Shown here piece by piece: positions 44,357-53,909 of a DNA stretch of 64,000 nt (within the stretch, counting starts at the first letter, position 1; each line of letters opens with the position of its first letter). Position numbers and translations under genes: made by a program. Location: NCBI RefSeq assembly GCF_000143685.1, contig NC_014328.1:186001-250000 (forward strand). The letters run 5' to 3'. The notes beneath the pieces are model-generated. The model was not told the DNA's origin. It did no database searches and worked only from the letters and a program-made list of their open reading frames with translations. The stretch is from Clostridium ljungdahlii DSM 13528 (GTDB taxonomy: Bacteria; Bacillota; Clostridia; Clostridiales; Clostridiaceae).

Positions 44357-45811
44357 TTGGACGATAAAGATATAGATAATATGACGGTTTTGCAATTAAA
44401 ACAAATTGCAAAAACTTTGGAAATAAAAAATATATCAAAATATAAAAAAAGCCAATTGATTGAAGAAATAAAAAAAGTATCTCCTGCCCATATCAAAAAG
44501 GGTGGTGTTATACTTAGAGAAAAAATAAGCCCTAAAGATGAAGTCCCAAATAGGCATAAAGAAGCAGAACATACTGTAAGGCATAGTGAGAACAAAGCAC
44601 AGGAAGATAAAAATGAAGAACAAAAGACAAATGGAAACGAAAAAAGAGAAAAACTTAAAGAAATGATAAGTGAATCAGATAGTGCAAGGGGAGTACTTGA
44701 AATAATAGAAAATAATAATTATGGATTTTTAAGAGGAAAGAACTACTTAACAGGACCTGATGATATATATGTGTCTCCATCTCAGATAAGGAGATTCAAT
44801 TTAAAAACAGGAGATGAAGTTTGCGGTAAAGTTAGGATTCCTAAGGAAGGTGAAAAATTTAAGGCATTATTGTATGTTGAAAAAGTAAATGGAGAGAATC
44901 CAGAAAGGGCAGTGGGAAGAAAACCTTTTGAAACACTCACTCCTGTTTATCCTAATGAAAGGATAAAGTTAGAAACCAATAGTGCTGATTTATCTACAAG
45001 ACTAATGGATATAATCTCGCCTATAGGAAAAGGACAAAGAGGAATTATAGTTGCCCCACCTAAAGCAGGTAAAACTACTCTTCTAAAAAAGATAGCCCAA
45101 AGTATTTCAAAAAACCATCCAGGAATACAATTAATAGTTGTGCTTATAGATGAAAGACCGGAAGAAGTTACGGATATGCAAAGGTCCATAAATGGAGAAG
45201 TTATTTATTCAACTTTTGATGAGGAACCAGAACATCATACTAAAGTTGCATATATGGTACTTGAACGTACTAAGAGAATGGTAGAACAAGGACAGGATGT
45301 GGTAATATTATTAGATAGTATTACTAGACTTTCTAGAGCATATAATTTGACTATAACTCCTACAGGTAGGACTCTTTCAGGAGGACTAGATCCTGGAGCA
45401 TTAGTAATGCCTAAAAAGTTTTTCGGTGCGGCTAGAAATATAGAAGAAGGTGGAAGTCTTACTATACTTGCTACTGCACTTATTGAAACTGGAAGCAGAA
45501 TGGATGACATGATATTTGAGGAATTTAAAGGCACTGGAAACATGGAAATACATTTGGATAGAAAGCTTCAGGAAAGAAGAATATTCCCTGCCATAGATGT
45601 ATACAAATCTGGAACAAGAAGAGATGATTTACTATTTAAAAGTCAATTAGAGAAAGAAGCAGCTTTCAACATAAGAAAAGTTATATATGATGAAAATAAT
45701 ACTCAAAATGTTACAGAACAATTGATAAGTTTACTTTCAAAAACTAGGAACAATTATGAATTTATGAATATTGTAAGCAAGATGAACATGAACAAACTAG
45801 GAGAAAAGTAA
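44357..45811 (+). CDS. rho: Transcription termination factor Rho
   Basis: Rho is the hexameric RNA-dependent ATPase that ends transcription. The 484-aa protein has an N-terminal Rho_N domain ([19 protein letters not shown]), a charged insertion of about 50 residues (roughly 58-105, rich in K, E, N, Q), the cold-shock-like RNA-binding domain ([23 protein letters not shown]), and the ATPase with P-loop PPKAGKT near 234-240. TTG at 44357 follows GAGGTG by 7 nt; a GTG at 44342 precedes that site. The insertion makes it longer than Bacillus Rho. Confidence 0.96.
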   Translation: MDDKDIDNMTVLQLKQIAKTLEIKNISKYKKSQLIEEIKKVSPAHIKKGGVILREKISPKDEVPNRHKEAEHTVRHSENKAQEDKNEEQKTNGNEKREKLKEMISESDSARGVLEIIENNNYGFLRGKNYLTGPDDIYVSPSQIRRFNLKTGDEVCGKVRIPKEGEKFKALLYVEKVNGENPERAVGRKPFETLTPVYPNERIKLETNSADLSTRLMDIISPIGKGQRGIIVAPPKAGKTTLLKKIAQSISKNHPGIQLIVVLIDERPEEVTDMQRSINGEVIYSTFDEEPEHHTKVAYMVLERTKRMVEQGQDVVILLDSITRLSRAYNLTITPTGRTLSGGLDPGALVMPKKFFGAARNIEEGGSLTILATALIETGSRMDDMIFEEFKGTGNMEIHLDRKLQERRIFPAIDVYKSGTRRDDLLFKSQLEKEAAFNIRKVIYDENNTQNVTEQLISLLSKTRNNYEFMNIVSKMNMNKLGEK

Positions 45812-45817
45812 AAAATT

Positions 45818-45853
45818 AAAAACCTGTCTTTTAAATAAAAGACAGGTTTTATA
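45818..45853. terminator. Bidirectional terminator between rho and rpmE
   Basis: AAAACCTGTCTTTT and AAAAGACAGGTTTT form a perfect stem around AAAT, with A and T runs on both sides, between two convergent genes. Confidence 0.88.
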
Positions 45854-45875
45854 ATAACAATTTAGAAAAATATGT

Positions 45876-46088
45876 CTATTCTTCGATTTTTAAATTAAAT
45901 TTCTTTAAGAATTTATCTACTCTTCCACCAGCATCAATAGCCTTTTGTTTACCAGTGTAGAATGGATGGCACTTAGAACATATTTCCACTTTTAACTCTT
46001 TTTGTGTTGAACCAGTTGTAAAAGTGTTTCCACATGCACACTTAACTACCGCATCGTGATAGTATTCTGGATGTATGCCGTTTTTCAT
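45876..46088 (-). CDS. rpmE: 50S ribosomal protein L31, zinc-binding type
   Basis: A 70-aa ribosomal protein with [18 protein letters not shown] and [15 protein letters not shown]; the CxC plus CxxC set marks the zinc-containing (C+) form. ATG at 46088 follows GAGGTG; an upstream in-frame ATG would add 27 atypical residues. It is inverted relative to rho and prmC, unlike the usual co-directional order. Confidence 0.95.
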   Translation of the reverse strand: MKNGIHPEYYHDAVVKCACGNTFTTGSTQKELKVEICSKCHPFYTGKQKAIDAGGRVDKFLKKFNLKIEE

Positions 46089-46260
46089 ATTAGTCACCTC
46101 TTTCAAATTTAAATAACAAAACTCTAATTTTAACTTCTGTATTATAACATAGGCATATGGGTAAGTCAATAAAGCCTAATTCGTTATAATATAGAATAAT
46201 GTGATTTAATGTATAGCTTATGTTAAAATGTATTTATTCCATTTAATACGAGGTGATACA

Positions 46261-47313
46261 ATGTCAAGAAAAACATCAGTTGGAGGCCAGGCTGTGATAG
46301 AAGGTGTTATGATGAGGGGAAGTCATGGTATGGCTACTGCTGTTAGAAAACCAGATGGCGAGATTGTTGTAAATAGAGAGGACAGTATATCTTATACTAA
46401 AAGAAATAGATTTTTAGGATTGCCAGTGATAAGGGGATTTGTATCTTTAATAGAAGCTATGGTGATGGGGATAAGTACACTTAATTATTCTGCTTCATTT
46501 TTTGATGATGAAGAGGAGCCCACTAAGTTTGACAAATGCTTTAGAAGCATATTTAAGGAAAAAAGTGATAATGTACTTATGGGAGTTACTATTTTTATAT
46601 CGCTTGGAATAGCTGTACTCTTATTTTTTATATTTCCTACTTTTGCAGCAAATATATTTAAAAGGTTCGGAGTGCATGGAAGTGTACAGCTCAATATGAT
46701 TGAAGGTATAATCAGGGTAATTATATTTTTAGGTTATATATTCCTCATAGGTAATATGTCTGATATAAGTAGAATATTTCAGTATCATGGTGCAGAACAC
46801 AAGACTATTTTCTGTTATGAAAATGAAGAGGAACTTACTCCTGAGAAAGCCAAAAAATTTAAAAGGCTTCATCCAAGATGCGGCACAAATTTTTTGTTTT
46901 TAGTTATGATAGTAAGTATAATACTTTTTTCTTTAACTGGCTGGGGTAATATTTTGCAAAGAATTTTATACAGGGTAATTCTACTGCCTTTGGTTTCTGG
47001 AGTCACCTATGAAATTATAAGGTGGATGGGCAGAAGCAATAGTTATTTTTCAAATGTGCTTGCCTATCCTGGGCTCATGCTGCAAAAGCTTACTACAAGA
47101 GAACCGGATTATAGCCAACTGGAAGTGGCAATTATAGCTTTAAAGTATGCGGAAGGAATTGAAAAAGAAATAGAAGAAAGTAGATATAGTGAAAGTGGAG
47201 AGATAAAGAGGGTTGTGGAATTGGATAACGATGGGAACGAAATTGTAAAAAACGAACACAATGAAGATTGTGAAGAAAACTTAATGAAGGCAGAGAATTC
47301 TTATGAAAAGTAG
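46261..47313 (+). CDS. DUF1385 family membrane protein
   Basis: A 350-aa polytopic membrane protein of the DUF1385 (YqhQ) family. It opens KTSVGGQAVIEGVMMRG and carries YHGAEHKTIFCYE and KRLHPRCGTNFLF, all family hallmarks, with about five hydrophobic segments between. The function is unknown; in Firmicutes it is commonly next to prmC and prfA, as here. ATG at 46261 follows GAGGTG. Its last 11 nt overlap prmC, indicating translational coupling. Confidence 0.92.
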   Translation: MSRKTSVGGQAVIEGVMMRGSHGMATAVRKPDGEIVVNREDSISYTKRNRFLGLPVIRGFVSLIEAMVMGISTLNYSASFFDDEEEPTKFDKCFRSIFKEKSDNVLMGVTIFISLGIAVLLFFIFPTFAANIFKRFGVHGSVQLNMIEGIIRVIIFLGYIFLIGNMSDISRIFQYHGAEHKTIFCYENEEELTPEKAKKFKRLHPRCGTNFLFLVMIVSIILFSLTGWGNILQRILYRVILLPLVSGVTYEIIRWMGRSNSYFSNVLAYPGLMLQKLTTREPDYSQLEVAIIALKYAEGIEKEIEESRYSESGEIKRVVELDNDGNEIVKNEHNEDCEENLMKAENSYEK

Positions 47314-48166
47314 AGTAAGTAGTATAAGAGAGCTTTTAAAAAGAGGATATGAAGTTTTAAAAAATAGAGAAATAGAAAGCTATGCTTTGGATGCACAACT
47401 CCTTTTGGGAAAAGTATTAAACAAGGACAGATTATTTATGCTTATAAACGGCGATTATAAAGTCCCAGAAAAAGAAACTGAAGAATACTATAAGTACTTA
47501 AAATTAAGAGAGGATAAAATGCCTGTAAAATATATATTAGGACATTGTGAATTTATGGGTATTGATTTTATAGTGAAACCTGGGGTGCTAATCCCTAGGC
47601 CTGATACTGAGACTTTAGTAGAGCAAGCGTTAATTCAAATAAAGCATAATAATTTTCATAATATATGTGATGTATGTTGTGGAACAGGGATTATTGGAAT
47701 ATCTATTGCTAAACTTATAGAAGGTATGAATGTAAAATGCTGCGATATATCCTCTACAGCTTGTGAGGTTACGGCAGAAAATATAAGAAGATTTTCCTTA
47801 GAGGAAAAAGTTCAGGTAGTCAAGAGTAATTTAATGGAATATTATATTCAAAACGAGGTAAAGTTTCATATGATTGTATCTAATCCGCCATATATAAAAG
47901 AAAGCAGTATACCTACTTTAATGGAAGATGTGAAAAACTATGAGCCTAGAGAGGCACTTTCTGGAGGCAAAGATGGATTAGAATTTTATAGAAAAATAAC
48001 TAAAGAGAGTTTGAGGGTTTTAGAAAGCAATGGAATTATTATGTTTGAAATAGGTTATGACCAAAGAGAGTCAGTTTCAGACATATTAGCGCAAAACGGA
48101 TTTAAAAATATAATGTGTATAAAAGATTTAGCAGGGAAAGATAGGGTGATTAAAGGAGTGTTATAA
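47303..48166 (+). CDS. prmC: Peptide chain release factor N5-glutamine methyltransferase
   Basis: PrmC (HemK) methylates the glutamine of the GGQ motif in release factors using SAM. The 287-aa protein has the N-terminal helical domain, YILGHCEFMGIDFIVKPGVLIPRPDTE, SAM-binding CDVCCGTGIIGISIA, and the catalytic NPPY at 194-197. Its substrate prfA is the next gene, 60 nt on. The start overlaps the DUF1385 gene. Confidence 0.95.
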   Translation: MKSRVSSIRELLKRGYEVLKNREIESYALDAQLLLGKVLNKDRLFMLINGDYKVPEKETEEYYKYLKLREDKMPVKYILGHCEFMGIDFIVKPGVLIPRPDTETLVEQALIQIKHNNFHNICDVCCGTGIIGISIAKLIEGMNVKCCDISSTACEVTAENIRRFSLEEKVQVVKSNLMEYYIQNEVKFHMIVSNPPYIKESSIPTLMEDVKNYEPREALSGGKDGLEFYRKITKESLRVLESNGIIMFEIGYDQRESVSDILAQNGFKNIMCIKDLAGKDRVIKGVL

Positions 48167-48226
48167 ATAAAAATGTTATGATATAATAATATATTGTGAA
48201 AATATTTATACGGAGTGATAAAAATT

Positions 48227-49300
48227 ATGTTAGAAAGACTTAATTTTATAGAAAATAAGTATGAAGAGTTATCTATTAAGATAAGTGACCCACAAGTTAT
48301 GGCAGACCAAAAAGAATGGCAAAAGTTATGCAAAGAAAATGCAGAGTTAGAGGAAATAGTTACAAAATACAGAGAATATAAAAAAGCTCAGCAGGAGCTG
48401 GAAGACAACAAAGAGATGCTTAAGGAAGAAACAGATAGGGAAATGAAGGAAATGGAACAAGAAGAAATAAAAAGGCTTACAGAAGTTATAGAAGAAAGTG
48501 AAAATGATCTAAGAGTACTCCTTCTTCCTAAAGACCCAAATGATGATAAAAATGTATTTGTGGAAATTAGAGCAGGAGCAGGAGGAGAAGAAGCAGCTTT
48601 ATTTGCTGCAAATCTCACTAGAATGTATACAAGATATGCAGAACGCCAGGCATGGAATATAGAGACTATGAGTATAAATGCCACAGATATAGGCGGATTT
48701 AAAGAAATTGTATTCATGGTAAAGGGAAAGGGAGCCTATAGCAGATTAAAGTATGAAAGTGGAACTCATAGAGTACAGAGAGTGCCAGATACCGAGTCAA
48801 GTGGAAGAATTCACACTTCAACGGCTACAGTAGCAGTACTTCCGGAAGTTGATGATGTAGATGTAGTTATAAACCCAAATGATATAAGAATAGATGTATT
48901 TAGAGCATCAGGACATGGAGGACAATGTGTAAATACTACTGACTCAGCAGTTAGAATTACCCACTTACCTACGGGGCTTGTGGTATCCTGTCAGGACGAA
49001 AAATCCCAACTTAAAAATAAGGAAAAAGGCATGAAAGTTTTGAAATCCAGACTTTATGAAAGGGCAGAGAAAGAAAGAAGTGCCAGCATAGCTGAGGATA
49101 GAAAAAGTCAGGTTGGAACAGGAGATAGAAGTGAAAGAATAAGAACTTATAACTATCCACAGGGTAGGGTTACAGATCATAGAATAGGATTAACTTTATA
49201 TAAATTAGATTCATTTTTAGATGGAAATATAGATGAAATAATAGACGCACTTATAACTGCAGATCAGGCAGAAAAAATGAAGGAAATGGGAAATGATTGA
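48227..49300 (+). CDS. prfA: Peptide chain release factor 1
   Basis: RF1 ends translation at UAA and UAG. The 357-aa protein has the catalytic GGQ at 231-233 ([15 protein letters not shown]), the codon-recognition region [18 protein letters not shown], and an acidic coiled-coil N-terminus. ATG at 48227 is preferred; a GTG 12 nt upstream abuts the CGGAG site. It is co-transcribed with prmC. Confidence 0.96.
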   Translation: MLERLNFIENKYEELSIKISDPQVMADQKEWQKLCKENAELEEIVTKYREYKKAQQELEDNKEMLKEETDREMKEMEQEEIKRLTEVIEESENDLRVLLLPKDPNDDKNVFVEIRAGAGGEEAALFAANLTRMYTRYAERQAWNIETMSINATDIGGFKEIVFMVKGKGAYSRLKYESGTHRVQRVPDTESSGRIHTSTATVAVLPEVDDVDVVINPNDIRIDVFRASGHGGQCVNTTDSAVRITHLPTGLVVSCQDEKSQLKNKEKGMKVLKSRLYERAEKERSASIAEDRKSQVGTGDRSERIRTYNYPQGRVTDHRIGLTLYKLDSFLDGNIDEIIDALITADQAEKMKEMGND

Positions 49301-49337
49301 TAGTAAGTGTAATGAAAATGGGAGAGGAGTTGAAAAA

Positions 49338-49358
49338 CCGTTAAGTGCTATCTAACGG
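49338..49358 (+). promoter_or_regulatory. Hairpin between Shine-Dalgarno and start of the next gene
   Basis: CCGTTA (49338-49343) pairs with TAACGG (49353-49358). A strong GGAGAGGAG (49321-49329) lies before it and the ATG at 49365 after it. A weaker GGGGAAG overlaps the 3' arm and is too close to the ATG. Confidence 0.4.
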
Positions 49359-49364
49359 GGAAGT

Positions 49365-49991
49365 ATGAACATAGATAAAGCCATTAGAAAGCAAAAAAAA
49401 TCTTACAAGATATTTATGCTGTCTATGTGCTTTATTTTTTGTGTAATGCCTACAGCTCTTATTTTAGCCAGGAAATTTAATATATTTTATATAATTTACT
49501 TAATAGTTCTAGAAGTGCTTATTTTTCTAGCTATTGTTATTAGAATCAATAATGAATTTTTAAAATTTAATTATGATGGATATAAGCTAAAATTGAAAAT
49601 AGGAATTAGAAGGGCTAAATTAAGTATAATATGTGACAAAATTGTTTTGGTACATGTAGAAAATTATATTTCAAAGTACAGAGACAACTCCAATTTTAGA
49701 ATAATCATTTTATCAACTTCCAAGTTTAGAAGTGATAGGATGATATTGGTACATAAAGAATTTTTCAAAAGACATTCTTATGTAGCACATCAGTATAATA
49801 AAATGAAAATTTTGCATCCTGAAAATACCTTTTACTATACTATAATAAAAAGAGGGGAATTGAACAAATATCCACTTTTGGACACTATTTATAAGAGTTG
49901 TGTTTATGCTCACTTTACTGAGGAAACCATTGAAAGAATAAAATATTATAGAGAAAACTCAGAAAATTACATTGATAATAAGAAAAAATAA
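49365..49991 (+). CDS. Hypothetical membrane protein with two N-terminal helices
   Basis: A 208-aa protein. Two hydrophobic helices (about residues 17-35 and 41-58) are followed by a basic, beta-rich cytoplasmic domain of about 145 residues. The topology is like small PH-like membrane proteins, but no motif proves that. The domain ends in a charged tail. It follows prfA after 64 nt and is probably in the same transcript. Confidence 0.65.
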   Translation: MNIDKAIRKQKKSYKIFMLSMCFIFCVMPTALILARKFNIFYIIYLIVLEVLIFLAIVIRINNEFLKFNYDGYKLKLKIGIRRAKLSIICDKIVLVHVENYISKYRDNSNFRIIILSTSKFRSDRMILVHKEFFKRHSYVAHQYNKMKILHPENTFYYTIIKRGELNKYPLLDTIYKSCVYAHFTEETIERIKYYRENSENYIDNKKK

Positions 49992-50059
49992 AATGTATTC
50001 ATATATTGAAGAGTCTTAAAATAAACATGATATATAAATAATAATATAAGGTGATTTTT

Positions 50060-50782
50060 TTGAATGCAAATATAACTTGTATAGTTATAATAGGAAGCAT
50101 AGTGTCACTTGTAGGAACAATGATAGGAGCTTCACTTGGCGTAATAGTGAGAGAACCCTCTAATAAGCTGCTAGGTGCTATAATAGGATTTGCAGGTGGA
50201 ATTATGCTGTCTGTAGTAGTATTTGACTTAATTCCTGAATCTATGAATAAATGGAACTTTGTTTTTACTATAATATTTGTAGTTTTAGGAGCTGGTCTTA
50301 TTGCCATAATTGATTCTAAGGTAGACATAGGAAGTACTAACAAACATCTAAAAATTGCATTTATGGCTTCTTTGGGACTTATGATTCACAATTTTCCAGA
50401 AGGTATAATAATGGGATGTGGGTTTGCAGCAGGAGGAACTCTTGGAATAAAGATGAGCCTCATAATTGCAATTCATGATATACCAGAGGGAATTGCTGTG
50501 TCAGCACCACTTATGGCATCTAAGGTAAAAATTTCAAGGATACTTTTATATGCTTTCATTACAGCTTTTCCGACTGCCATAGGCACTTTTGCAGGTGTTT
50601 ACATAGCTAATATTTCTAAAAATGTATTGGGAGCGTGTTTATCTGCTGCATCTGGAATAATGCTGTATGTGGTATGCGGAGAGATGATACCAGAATCCTC
50701 AAAACTATGGGATGGTATTACAAGTACACTTGGAACTTTATGTGGAATTGTTTTAGGACTTGTAATAGTACAGGCATTTTAG
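50060..50782 (+). CDS. ZIP family metal transporter
   Basis: A 240-aa membrane protein of the ZIP/ZupT family that imports zinc or other divalent metals. Metal-binding helices are clear: HNFPEGIIMGCG and HDIPEGIAVSAP, plus the late GEMIPES. About eight hydrophobic segments are present. TTG at 50060 follows AAGGTG; a GTG at 50051 is part of that site. Which metal it carries cannot be told. Confidence 0.92.
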   Translation: MNANITCIVIIGSIVSLVGTMIGASLGVIVREPSNKLLGAIIGFAGGIMLSVVVFDLIPESMNKWNFVFTIIFVVLGAGLIAIIDSKVDIGSTNKHLKIAFMASLGLMIHNFPEGIIMGCGFAAGGTLGIKMSLIIAIHDIPEGIAVSAPLMASKVKISRILLYAFITAFPTAIGTFAGVYIANISKNVLGACLSAASGIMLYVVCGEMIPESSKLWDGITSTLGTLCGIVLGLVIVQAF

Positions 50783-50816
50783 ATTTATATAATTTAAAAT
50801 ATGAAGTATTGTTTTT

Positions 50817-50873
50817 AGGTATTTGAAAGAAATAACAGTCAAAGATGCGACGGATATTTTTTGAAAATGCCTT
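50817..50873. repeat. Palindromic intergenic repeat, copy 1
   Basis: The sequence starts AGGTATTTGAAAGAAATAAC and ends TTTGAAAATGCCT, forming an imperfect palindrome. It matches the inverted copy at 53039-53107 along most of its length, with a shorter middle. It lies between the ZIP and tsaC genes. Confidence 0.7.
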
Positions 50874-50894
50874 AATGTAAAGGTGGAATGTTAG

Positions 50895-51947
50895 ATGAAC
50901 ACAAAAGTGAAAATCGTAGATAAAGAAAACTTAGATATGGGTATTGTTGAAGAAGCAGGAAAAGTCATAAAAGAAGGTGGACTTGTGGCTTTTCCTACTG
51001 AAACTGTATATGGACTTGGAGCGAATGCTCTCAATCCTGATGCAGTAAAAAAAATATTTGAAGCTAAGGGAAGACCACAGGATAATCCTTTGATTGTACA
51101 TATATCTGATATAGAAGATATAAAAGAGCTGGTAGTTGATGTCCCTAAAATAGCTAAGAAACTTATGAAGAAATTCTGGCCAGGTCCCATGACTATAATT
51201 CTTCCTAAATCACAAGTTATACCAGATATCACCAGTGCATCTCTTCCAAGCATAGGAATTAGAATGCCATCTAATATAATAGCTAGGGAGCTAATAAGAA
51301 CATCAAAAGTTCCAATTGCTGCACCTTCTGCAAATATATCTGGAAGACCTAGTCCTACGGATGTAGAAAGATGTATAGAAGATTTAAATGGAAAAGTTGA
51401 TTTTATATTAGGTGGGGATATGTGTGAAGTTGGAGTAGAATCAACAATAATAGATTGTACAGTAAATCCTGCTTGTGTACTTAGGCCAGGAGGAATAACT
51501 CTAGAGGCATTAAAAGAGATAGATGATAGTATATATATTGATCCTGCAGTAATGAAAAAGCCAGATAAAAATTTAAGACCTAAGGCTCCAGGAATGAAGT
51601 ATAGACACTATGCTCCAAAGGCACCCCTAAAAATAGTTAAGGGAGATTTAAAAAAAACTATTGAAAAAATTAACGAAATGGTGCAAAATTATATAGGTGA
51701 AAATAAAGTGGTAGGTATACTTGCTACAGATGAAACAAAAGATTTTTATAAAAATGGATTAGTAATATCACTGGGAAGTAGAAATAATATGATTAGTATA
51801 TCTAAAAATTTATTTGAGACATTAAGAAGTTTTGATGACAAGAATGTAGATATTATAATAGCTGAAGCTTTTGATGAGAATGGAATAGGGACAGCTGTGA
51901 TGAATAGATTAAATAAATCTGCTGGATTTGATATTATAATGGTGTAA
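50895..51947 (+). CDS. L-threonylcarbamoyladenylate synthase (Sua5/YwlC type)
   Basis: This enzyme makes threonylcarbamoyl-AMP from threonine, bicarbonate and ATP for the t6A37 modification of ANN-decoding tRNAs. The 350-aa protein has the YrdC domain (GGLVAFPTETVYGLGANAL, then KFWPGPMTIIL and APSANISGRPSPT) and a C-terminal Sua5 domain, linked by PGMKYRHYAPKAPL. That makes it the long Sua5 type rather than short TsaC. GGTGG lies before the ATG. It starts the tsaC-ywlE-rpiB-upp run, the order seen in Bacillus. Confidence 0.95.
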   Translation: MNTKVKIVDKENLDMGIVEEAGKVIKEGGLVAFPTETVYGLGANALNPDAVKKIFEAKGRPQDNPLIVHISDIEDIKELVVDVPKIAKKLMKKFWPGPMTIILPKSQVIPDITSASLPSIGIRMPSNIIARELIRTSKVPIAAPSANISGRPSPTDVERCIEDLNGKVDFILGGDMCEVGVESTIIDCTVNPACVLRPGGITLEALKEIDDSIYIDPAVMKKPDKNLRPKAPGMKYRHYAPKAPLKIVKGDLKKTIEKINEMVQNYIGENKVVGILATDETKDFYKNGLVISLGSRNNMISISKNLFETLRSFDDKNVDIIIAEAFDENGIGTAVMNRLNKSAGFDIIMV

Positions 51948-51999
51948 TTTTTAAAATGTGAAAATTTAAACGCAGGATTTTTAGGAGGCTTTTTAATCT

Positions 52000-52458
52000 A
52001 TGAAAAATATATTATTTGTTTGTACAGGTAATACCTGTAGAAGTTGTATGGCAGAGGCAATATTTAATTATTTGTGTGATATAGAACATATAAAAGCTAT
52101 TTCAGCAGGAGTTGCAGTAGTAGAGGACAGTGTAACTTCTAAAAATTCTGCAGCGGTAGTCAAACAAAATATTAACATAGATATAAGCAGCAGGAAGGCC
52201 GTTCAGATAAATGAAGATATGATAAGAAAATCAATGCTTGTTTTAACTATGACAGGTTATATAAGAGATATCATAAAGAAGAATTTTCCTGAATTTAAGA
52301 ATAAGGTATATACTTTAAATGAATTTGTTTCTTTAGAGCAGGATATAACAGATCCTTTTGGAAAAGATATAGAAGAGTACAGATATACTTATAAACAATT
52401 AAAAAATGGTATTTTATTATTAATTAACAAATTAAAGGGAGATAGAGACATTAATTAG
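52000..52458 (+). CDS. ywlE: Protein-arginine phosphatase, YwlE type
   Basis: A 152-aa low-molecular-weight phosphatase. The P-loop CTGNTCRS (cysteine 8 to arginine 14) has the threonine that distinguishes arginine phosphatases such as B. subtilis YwlE from tyrosine phosphatases, and DPFGKDIEEYRYTY carries the acid aspartate. It would reverse McsB arginine phosphorylation. The usual proline after CRS is cysteine here. AGGAGG precedes the ATG. mcsB is outside the window. Confidence 0.88.
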   Translation: MKNILFVCTGNTCRSCMAEAIFNYLCDIEHIKAISAGVAVVEDSVTSKNSAAVVKQNINIDISSRKAVQINEDMIRKSMLVLTMTGYIRDIIKKNFPEFKNKVYTLNEFVSLEQDITDPFGKDIEEYRYTYKQLKNGILLLINKLKGDRDIN

Positions 52459-52559
52459 ATGTTAGTATCTTCTTTTTTTGCGGAATTGCCTTTGAAAAAT
52501 TGATTTAACTTAATAATATATGCTTTAAATAAAATATTATAACTTTGGAGGTATTTTTT

Positions 52560-53009
52560 ATGAAAGTTGCTTTAGGCAGTGACCATGCTGGATTCCCTTT
52601 AAAAAAAGAAGTGATGGAACATTTACAGGATAAGAATATAGAATTCAAAGATTTTGGAACTTTTTCAGAATCCTCCTGTGATTATCCTGATTATGCATTA
52701 AAAGTTGGAGAAGAGGTTGCAAGCAAGAATTATGACTTTGGGATACTTATATGTGGAACAGGTATTGGTATAAGTATAGCTGCAAACAAGGTACCTGGTG
52801 TAAGGGCCGCACTTTGTAGTGATACTTTTAGTGCCCATGCGTGTAGAGAACATAATAATGCTAATATACTAACTATGGGACAGAGAGTTGTGGGGATAGG
52901 ACTTGCTATTGATATAGTTGATACTTTTCTATCTGCTAAATTTCAAGGAGACAGACACCAAAGAAGGATAGATAAAATTACAGAAATAGAGAAAAAGTAT
53001 AGCAAATAA
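52560..53009 (+). CDS. rpiB: Ribose-5-phosphate isomerase B
   Basis: A 149-aa enzyme interconverting ribose-5-phosphate and ribulose-5-phosphate. Hallmarks are VALGSDHAGFPLKKEV, ICGTGIGISIAANK and CREHNNANILTMGQR. The LacA/RpiB family also includes allose and galactose isomerases, but the chromosomal position next to upp fits RpiB. ATG at 52560 follows TGGAGG. Confidence 0.94.
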   Translation: MKVALGSDHAGFPLKKEVMEHLQDKNIEFKDFGTFSESSCDYPDYALKVGEEVASKNYDFGILICGTGIGISIAANKVPGVRAALCSDTFSAHACREHNNANILTMGQRVVGIGLAIDIVDTFLSAKFQGDRHQRRIDKITEIEKKYSK

Positions 53010-53038
53010 ATGAATATTATATAATTAAAATTGATATT

Positions 53039-53107
53039 AGGCATTTTCAAAGAAATAACTAGTCAGTATGCTAGTATCTTTGACTTGTTATTTTCTTTCA
53101 AATGCCT
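53039..53107. repeat. Palindromic intergenic repeat, copy 2 (opposite orientation)
   Basis: An imperfect palindrome of 69 bp opens AGGCATTTTCAAAGAAATAAC and closes TTATTTTCTTTCAAATGCCT. Its reverse complement matches the 50817-50873 copy, including AAGTCAAAGAT and TTTGAAAATGCCT. It lies between rpiB and upp and would fold as a long hairpin just before the upp ribosome-binding site. Confidence 0.72.
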
Positions 53108-53135
53108 TATGAAATGAAAAATAGGAGGAATATAT

Positions 53136-53765
53136 ATGAGTAAAGTAACACAAATAACACATCCACTTATACTGCATAAATTAGCTTTAATAAGGGATAA
53201 GCATACAGGATCTAAGGATTTTAGAGAACTTGTAGAAGAGGTAGCCATGCTTATGGCATATGAAGTTACAAGAAATCTTCAAACAGAGGATGTAGAAATA
53301 GAGACACCTATATGTAAAACAACTTGTAAAATGCTTTCAGGTAAAAAAGTTGCTATAATACCTATACTAAGAGCAGGTCTTGGAATGGTAGGAGGAATGA
53401 TAAAACTTATTCCTGCAGCAAAAGTAGGACATATAGGATTATATAGAGATGAGGCTACATTAAAGCCAGTAGAATATTTCTGTAAGTTACCACAGGATAT
53501 AGGAGAAAGAGAAGTAATTGTTACAGATCCAATGCTTGCTACAGGAGGATCCGCATCCGATGCCATAACTATATTGAAGAAAAAAGGTGCTAAGAATATA
53601 AGACTTATGTGTTTGATAGCTGCACCAGAGGGAATAAAAACAGTAACAGAAACGCATCCAGATGTAGATGTATACATAGCGTCAATTGATGAAAAATTAA
53701 ATGAAAATGGATATATAGTACCAGGACTTGGAGATGCTGGAGACAGGTTATACGGAACAAAATAA
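53136..53765 (+). CDS. upp: Uracil phosphoribosyltransferase
   Basis: Salvage enzyme making UMP from uracil and PRPP. The 209-aa protein has [38 protein letters not shown], and the PRPP loop [14 protein letters not shown], all standard. TAGGAGG precedes the ATG. It is closed by a strong terminator. Confidence 0.96.
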   Translation: MSKVTQITHPLILHKLALIRDKHTGSKDFRELVEEVAMLMAYEVTRNLQTEDVEIETPICKTTCKMLSGKKVAIIPILRAGLGMVGGMIKLIPAAKVGHIGLYRDEATLKPVEYFCKLPQDIGEREVIVTDPMLATGGSASDAITILKKKGAKNIRLMCLIAAPEGIKTVTETHPDVDVYIASIDEKLNENGYIVPGLGDAGDRLYGTK

Positions 53766-53784
53766 TACCACTAAATGTAGTAGT

Positions 53785-53816
53785 GAGTTCACTTATAATT
53801 TAAGTGAACTCTTTAC
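53785..53816 (+). terminator. Intrinsic terminator after upp
   Basis: GAGTTCACTTA (53785-53795) pairs exactly with TAAGTGAACTC (53801-53811), followed by a T-rich tail. Confidence 0.82.
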
Positions 53817-53909
53817 TTTAGAATTAAAACCTTTGTGGATTGTTTTAAAACTTTGATTAATAGTTTATAATATAGGTTGTAATAATTATATATCAAGGAG
53901 ATACTTATT

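Noticed and set aside
48388..48717. Minus-strand ORF of 109 codons inside prfA
   Set aside because: Serine-rich translation opposite a glutamate-rich coding region with no ribosome-binding site; a composition shadow.
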